Assembly: GCA_937926185.1 (NCBI GenBank)
Contig: CALEYM010000700.1
Span: 1 to 8,876 of the forward strand
Direction of reading: 5' to 3'
Source of the DNA: an uncultured Bacteroidota bacterium
GTDB lineage: Bacteria > Bacteroidota > Bacteroidia > Chitinophagales > Saprospiraceae
DNA length: 8,876 bases
Every line of letters starts with the position of its first letter. Within the stretch, counting starts at the first letter, position 1. The notes beneath the pieces are model-generated. The model saw only the letters and a list, made by a program, of their open reading frames with translations, was not told where the DNA came from and did no database searches. This document shows, piece by piece, positions 6,855 through 8,876 of the stretch. A program made the position numbers and the translations under genes.

Positions 6855-6907
6855 GTTTATGAGGGTTTATGAGGTTTATAGAGTTTATAAATGTTTATAA
6901 GGTTTAT
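6855..6907 (+). repeat. Six tandem GTTTAT repeats between susC and susD
   Basis: GTTTAT occurs at 6855, 6865, 6874, 6883, 6893 and 6902, with start-to-start spacings of 10, 9, 9, 10 and 9 bases. The linkers change from GAGG-like in early copies to AA-rich in later ones. The array fills most of the 70-bp gap and ends in an A-rich run (AAAAAAAATAAAAA) directly before the susD ATG. It is too short and too regular to be CRISPR. It could be a slippage-prone tract or a leader that sets susD translation. Confidence 0.8.
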
Positions 6908-6921
6908 AAAAAAAATAAAAA

Positions 6922-8238
6922 ATGAAAAAACGCATCATATACTTCCTTACGCCCGTGTTGCTTTTGCTGGCGGGTTGTGAAAAAGAATTCGTCAACCCCA
7001 ACGCTGCCGACGGCGGCGAGGTGGTGAAAAGCGCCGAAGGGTTGACTGCCCTCATCGTTGGCCTGAAAAAAGAATATTCGGTAGGCGCTACCAGCGCGCT
7101 GTACAATATGGTGTCGGCCAATGGCCTGACCACCAAAGAGTTGTACGTGATCAATACCGGCAATGGCGAGCTGGCGGCCCTGGAAGCGGGCAAAGGCACG
7201 GTGGGCGGCAACAACGCTTTTCTGAACAACATCTGGACGAGCAGCAATATCATCAAAGCCAACGCCCAACTGCTGATCGACAACTACCAGAACGTGCGGG
7301 AAACGGGTACCACGGAAATGATCCGGGTGTACGGCCATTTCTTCAAAGCATTGGCCATCGGTACCATGGCCCAGTTCTGGGAGTCAGTACCTACGGAGGT
7401 GGTTCGCGCCGACGACTTTCTGGCCGGCAAACGTCCGGCGTTCAAATCGCGCGCCGATGCCCTGCAGGAAGCCGTGGATTTGCTGAACGCCGCCGCGCCC
7501 ATTGCGGAAGCAACGCCGCCTTCCGCCTTTTTCAATACGAAAGTCGGCACCGACATCGATATCAAAAACACCGTATATGCGCTGCTGGCGCGCTACAATC
7601 TGATGTTGGGAAGATACGATGACGCCCTGGCTGCCGCCAATAAGGTTGATCTTTCCGCGGCAGCAAAAAAATCGATCTTTAAATATGAAACGGTCAACCC
7701 GAATCCGGTGTTCCGCACCTCGCTGGTCAACAACAACACGTACAACGGCGTACCCAATTTCGGTTTGCCGGTCGCGCTGCAACCCGACGCCAACGACGGT
7801 CGCATTGCATTCTATCTGGGCGCCAACGTGGTGCCGGTAAAAGTGCAGGGCTTTTTCAAATCAGATGCCGATCCGATCCCACTCTATTTGCCGGGTGAAA
7901 TCACCCTGATCCAGGCTGAGTGTTACGCCCGCAAGGACATGCTCACCGAAGCAGTGGCTGCCCTCGACGCCGTACGTACCAAAACGACCGACGCTTATGG
8001 TGTAACCGCCAAAGGCACGGCCTATGCCGGCCCGGTGAACAAGGACGATATCCTGCTCGATATTTACCGCCAGCGCTGTATCGAACTGTACATGTCGGGA
8101 CTGAAACTGGAAGACTGCCGCCGCTTCGGCCGCCCGGGCCCCAACGACGCCAATCCGGAACGAAGCCGTGACTTCTATCCCTATCCGACAGTGGAACGGG
8201 ATAATAACCCGAATACGCCGGCCGATCCGCCGGTATAA
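6922..8238 (+). CDS. susD: SusD/RagB-family outer-membrane nutrient-binding lipoprotein
   Basis: Surface lipoprotein of 438 aa that forms the lid and ligand-binding partner of the upstream SusC-like transporter. The signal peptide MKKRIIYFLTPVLLLLAGC ends in a lipobox (LLAG) with acylated Cys19. The body is helix-rich, as expected for the TPR-like SusD fold. The C-terminal family block is visible at about 326-402: EITLIQAECYARKD, EAVAALDAVRTKT, then IYRQRCIELYMSGLKLEDCR and RFGR, in the position of the usual E-R-x-x-E-L/arginine-tryptophan block. At 438 aa it is shorter than typical SusD proteins (about 500 or more). The ATG at 6922 has an A-rich leader and no competitor. It is co-directional with susC at a 70-bp gap and very likely cotranscribed. 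Residues near 403-438 are Pro/Asn/Asp-rich and probably a flexible tail. Ligand unknown. Confidence 0.93.
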   Translation: MKKRIIYFLTPVLLLLAGCEKEFVNPNAADGGEVVKSAEGLTALIVGLKKEYSVGATSALYNMVSANGLTTKELYVINTGNGELAALEAGKGTVGGNNAFLNNIWTSSNIIKANAQLLIDNYQNVRETGTTEMIRVYGHFFKALAIGTMAQFWESVPTEVVRADDFLAGKRPAFKSRADALQEAVDLLNAAAPIAEATPPSAFFNTKVGTDIDIKNTVYALLARYNLMLGRYDDALAAANKVDLSAAAKKSIFKYETVNPNPVFRTSLVNNNTYNGVPNFGLPVALQPDANDGRIAFYLGANVVPVKVQGFFKSDADPIPLYLPGEITLIQAECYARKDMLTEAVAALDAVRTKTTDAYGVTAKGTAYAGPVNKDDILLDIYRQRCIELYMSGLKLEDCRRFGRPGPNDANPERSRDFYPYPTVERDNNPNTPADPPV

Positions 8239-8239
8239 T

Positions 8240-8373
8240 GATTTACGATTTACGACTGTTGACTTACGACTTGGGGTTGCCGGGCAAGGGTTGGTCTGTT
8301 CTTCAAATTTAAAACAGATCAACCATTACCCCGCAACCCCAAGTCGCAAGTCAACAGTCGTAAGCCGTAAGTC
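8240..8373. repeat. 63-bp-arm imperfect hairpin between convergent genes
   Basis: Arms 8240-8302 and 8311-8373 pair at about 54 of 63 positions around an 8-base loop; several mismatches are T/G-type and would still pair in RNA. The outer part contains short direct sub-repeats of the form TTTACGA/CTTACGAC, and the best-conserved block is ACTGTTGACTT, then CGACTTGGGGTTGC. The left arm begins 2 bases after the susD stop. The right arm contains the stop and last 15 codons of the FMN reductase gene. It can act as a two-way terminator by position, although it lacks a U-tract. Its length and internal structure suggest a dispersed palindromic (MITE- or REP-like) element. Confidence 0.85.
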
Positions 8374-8876
8374 GTCGGCTATTTTCTTCTCCATTACCGC
8401 CTCGGCCAGCCAGGTAAACTGACGCAGGAAGGTGTCGATATTCTTTTCAAACAAGGGGTCCAGGACGTTGCCTTCCTCATCGAAACGCTGACTGACCTGC
8501 CCCACCGGCAACATCTGCGGGATGGGATACCCCGAAATGCCGAGTACCAGTTGTTGCATGGCCAGCGCCGCCCGGATACCGCCGAGCATGCCGGTGGATA
8601 CCGATACCACGCCAATGACTTTTCCGGAAAACTCCCGTTCCTTCAGGTAATCCACCGCATTTTTCAGGGCAGCCGTGTAACTGCCGTTGTATTCCGGCGA
8701 AACAAAAATGAAAGCGTCGGATTGGCGAATACGGTCGGCAAAATCTGCCAGCCCCAACGGTGGGTTGGGGTGCCGGTGCAGCACTTCTTCCATCACCGGG
8801 AAGTCGTACCGGGCCAAATCGAGTACTTCCGCCGTGTGCATTCCCTGTGCGTTGATGATCTTTTCCAAGGCCAACG
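8326..8876 (-). CDS. NADPH-dependent FMN reductase (flavodoxin-like), 5' end outside the window
   Basis: The visible 183 codons lack the true start, which lies past the right edge; the first N-terminal phosphate-binding loop is therefore not seen. The rest fits the NADPH-dependent FMN reductase/quinone reductase family: a flavodoxin-like alpha/beta fold with FIFVSPEYNGSYTAALKNAV (residues 56-74 in the visible part), the FMN-contacting loop after the third strand, GKVIGVVSVSTGMLGG (84-99), and SGYPIPQMLPVG near 114-125. It would reduce FMN or small quinones in the cytoplasm using NAD(P)H. The last 15 residues (about DLRLTTVDLRLGVAG) and the stop come from the right arm of the adjacent hairpin repeat, so the native C-terminus probably ended soon after WLAEAVMEKK and was replaced by repeat sequence. 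It is convergent with susD; no functional link is evident. Confidence 0.9.
   Translation of the reverse strand, partial: LALEKIINAQGMHTAEVLDLARYDFPVMEEVLHRHPNPPLGLADFADRIRQSDAFIFVSPEYNGSYTAALKNAVDYLKEREFSGKVIGVVSVSTGMLGGIRAALAMQQLVLGISGYPIPQMLPVGQVSQRFDEEGNVLDPLFEKNIDTFLRQFTWLAEAVMEKKIADDLRLTTVDLRLGVAG

Noticed and set aside
6855..6907. CRISPR-like array
   Set aside because: Repeats are only 6 bases, spacers 3-4 bases and similar to each other; no cas genes are present.
7384..7782. Minus-strand frames opposite susD
   Set aside because: They are shadows of a SusD gene with a lipobox and the C-terminal family block.
1..8876. tRNA or rRNA genes, or an insertion-sequence transposase
   Set aside because: I saw no tRNA-like fold with conserved arms, no rRNA segments and no transposase motif; the palindromes are not terminal repeats of an obvious element.

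Overview
The window comes from a Bacteroidota genome, most likely an environmental Saprospiria/Chitinophagia-type lineage. The main evidence is an adjacent SusC/SusD outer-membrane pair, remnants of a regulator that looks like a hybrid two-component system, a TlpA-type thioredoxin lipid-envelope protein, A-rich leaders in place of Shine-Dalgarno sites, and a TATATTTG element that fits the Bacteroidota -7 consensus TAnnTTTG. Base composition is moderately GC-rich by eye. The lineage below phylum level is an inference.

Layout. (1) Bases 1-2385, minus strand: a short two-gene operon, an exported TlpA-like thioredoxin-domain protein (2385-1168) followed 8 bp later by a family 2-type glycosyltransferase (1159-113, TTG start). 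A possible next gene starts at 36 and runs off the left edge. The glycosyltransferase carries an in-frame insertion made of a 152-bp, nearly perfect inverted repeat. (2) Bases 2386-3420, minus strand: a gene graveyard. It holds a fused head and tail of what looks like a propeller/AraC sensor-regulator (3420-3125), a severed signal-peptide start (3035 to about 2967) joined to the middle of a histidine kinase (about 2967-2505), and a 15-bp-stem palindrome that closes the kinase ORF. (3) Bases 3421-8238, plus strand: a promoter-like region, susC (3615-6851), a 70-bp gap with six GTTTAT repeats, and susD (6922-8238). (4) Bases 8239-8876: a 63-bp-arm imperfect hairpin between convergent genes, whose right arm encodes the C-terminus of a flavodoxin-like NADPH-dependent FMN reductase that is cut by the right edge.

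How it fits together. SusC and SusD should form a TonB-dependent uptake unit for an oligomeric nutrient. No hydrolase is visible, so the substrate cannot be named. The divergent remnant upstream of susC is the usual place for a dedicated regulator of such a locus, so the pair may have lost its original sensor. The most unusual theme is that three unrelated palindromic repeat families each supply protein-coding sequence to an ORF: inside the glycosyltransferase, at the end of the kinase remnant, and at the end of the FMN reductase.
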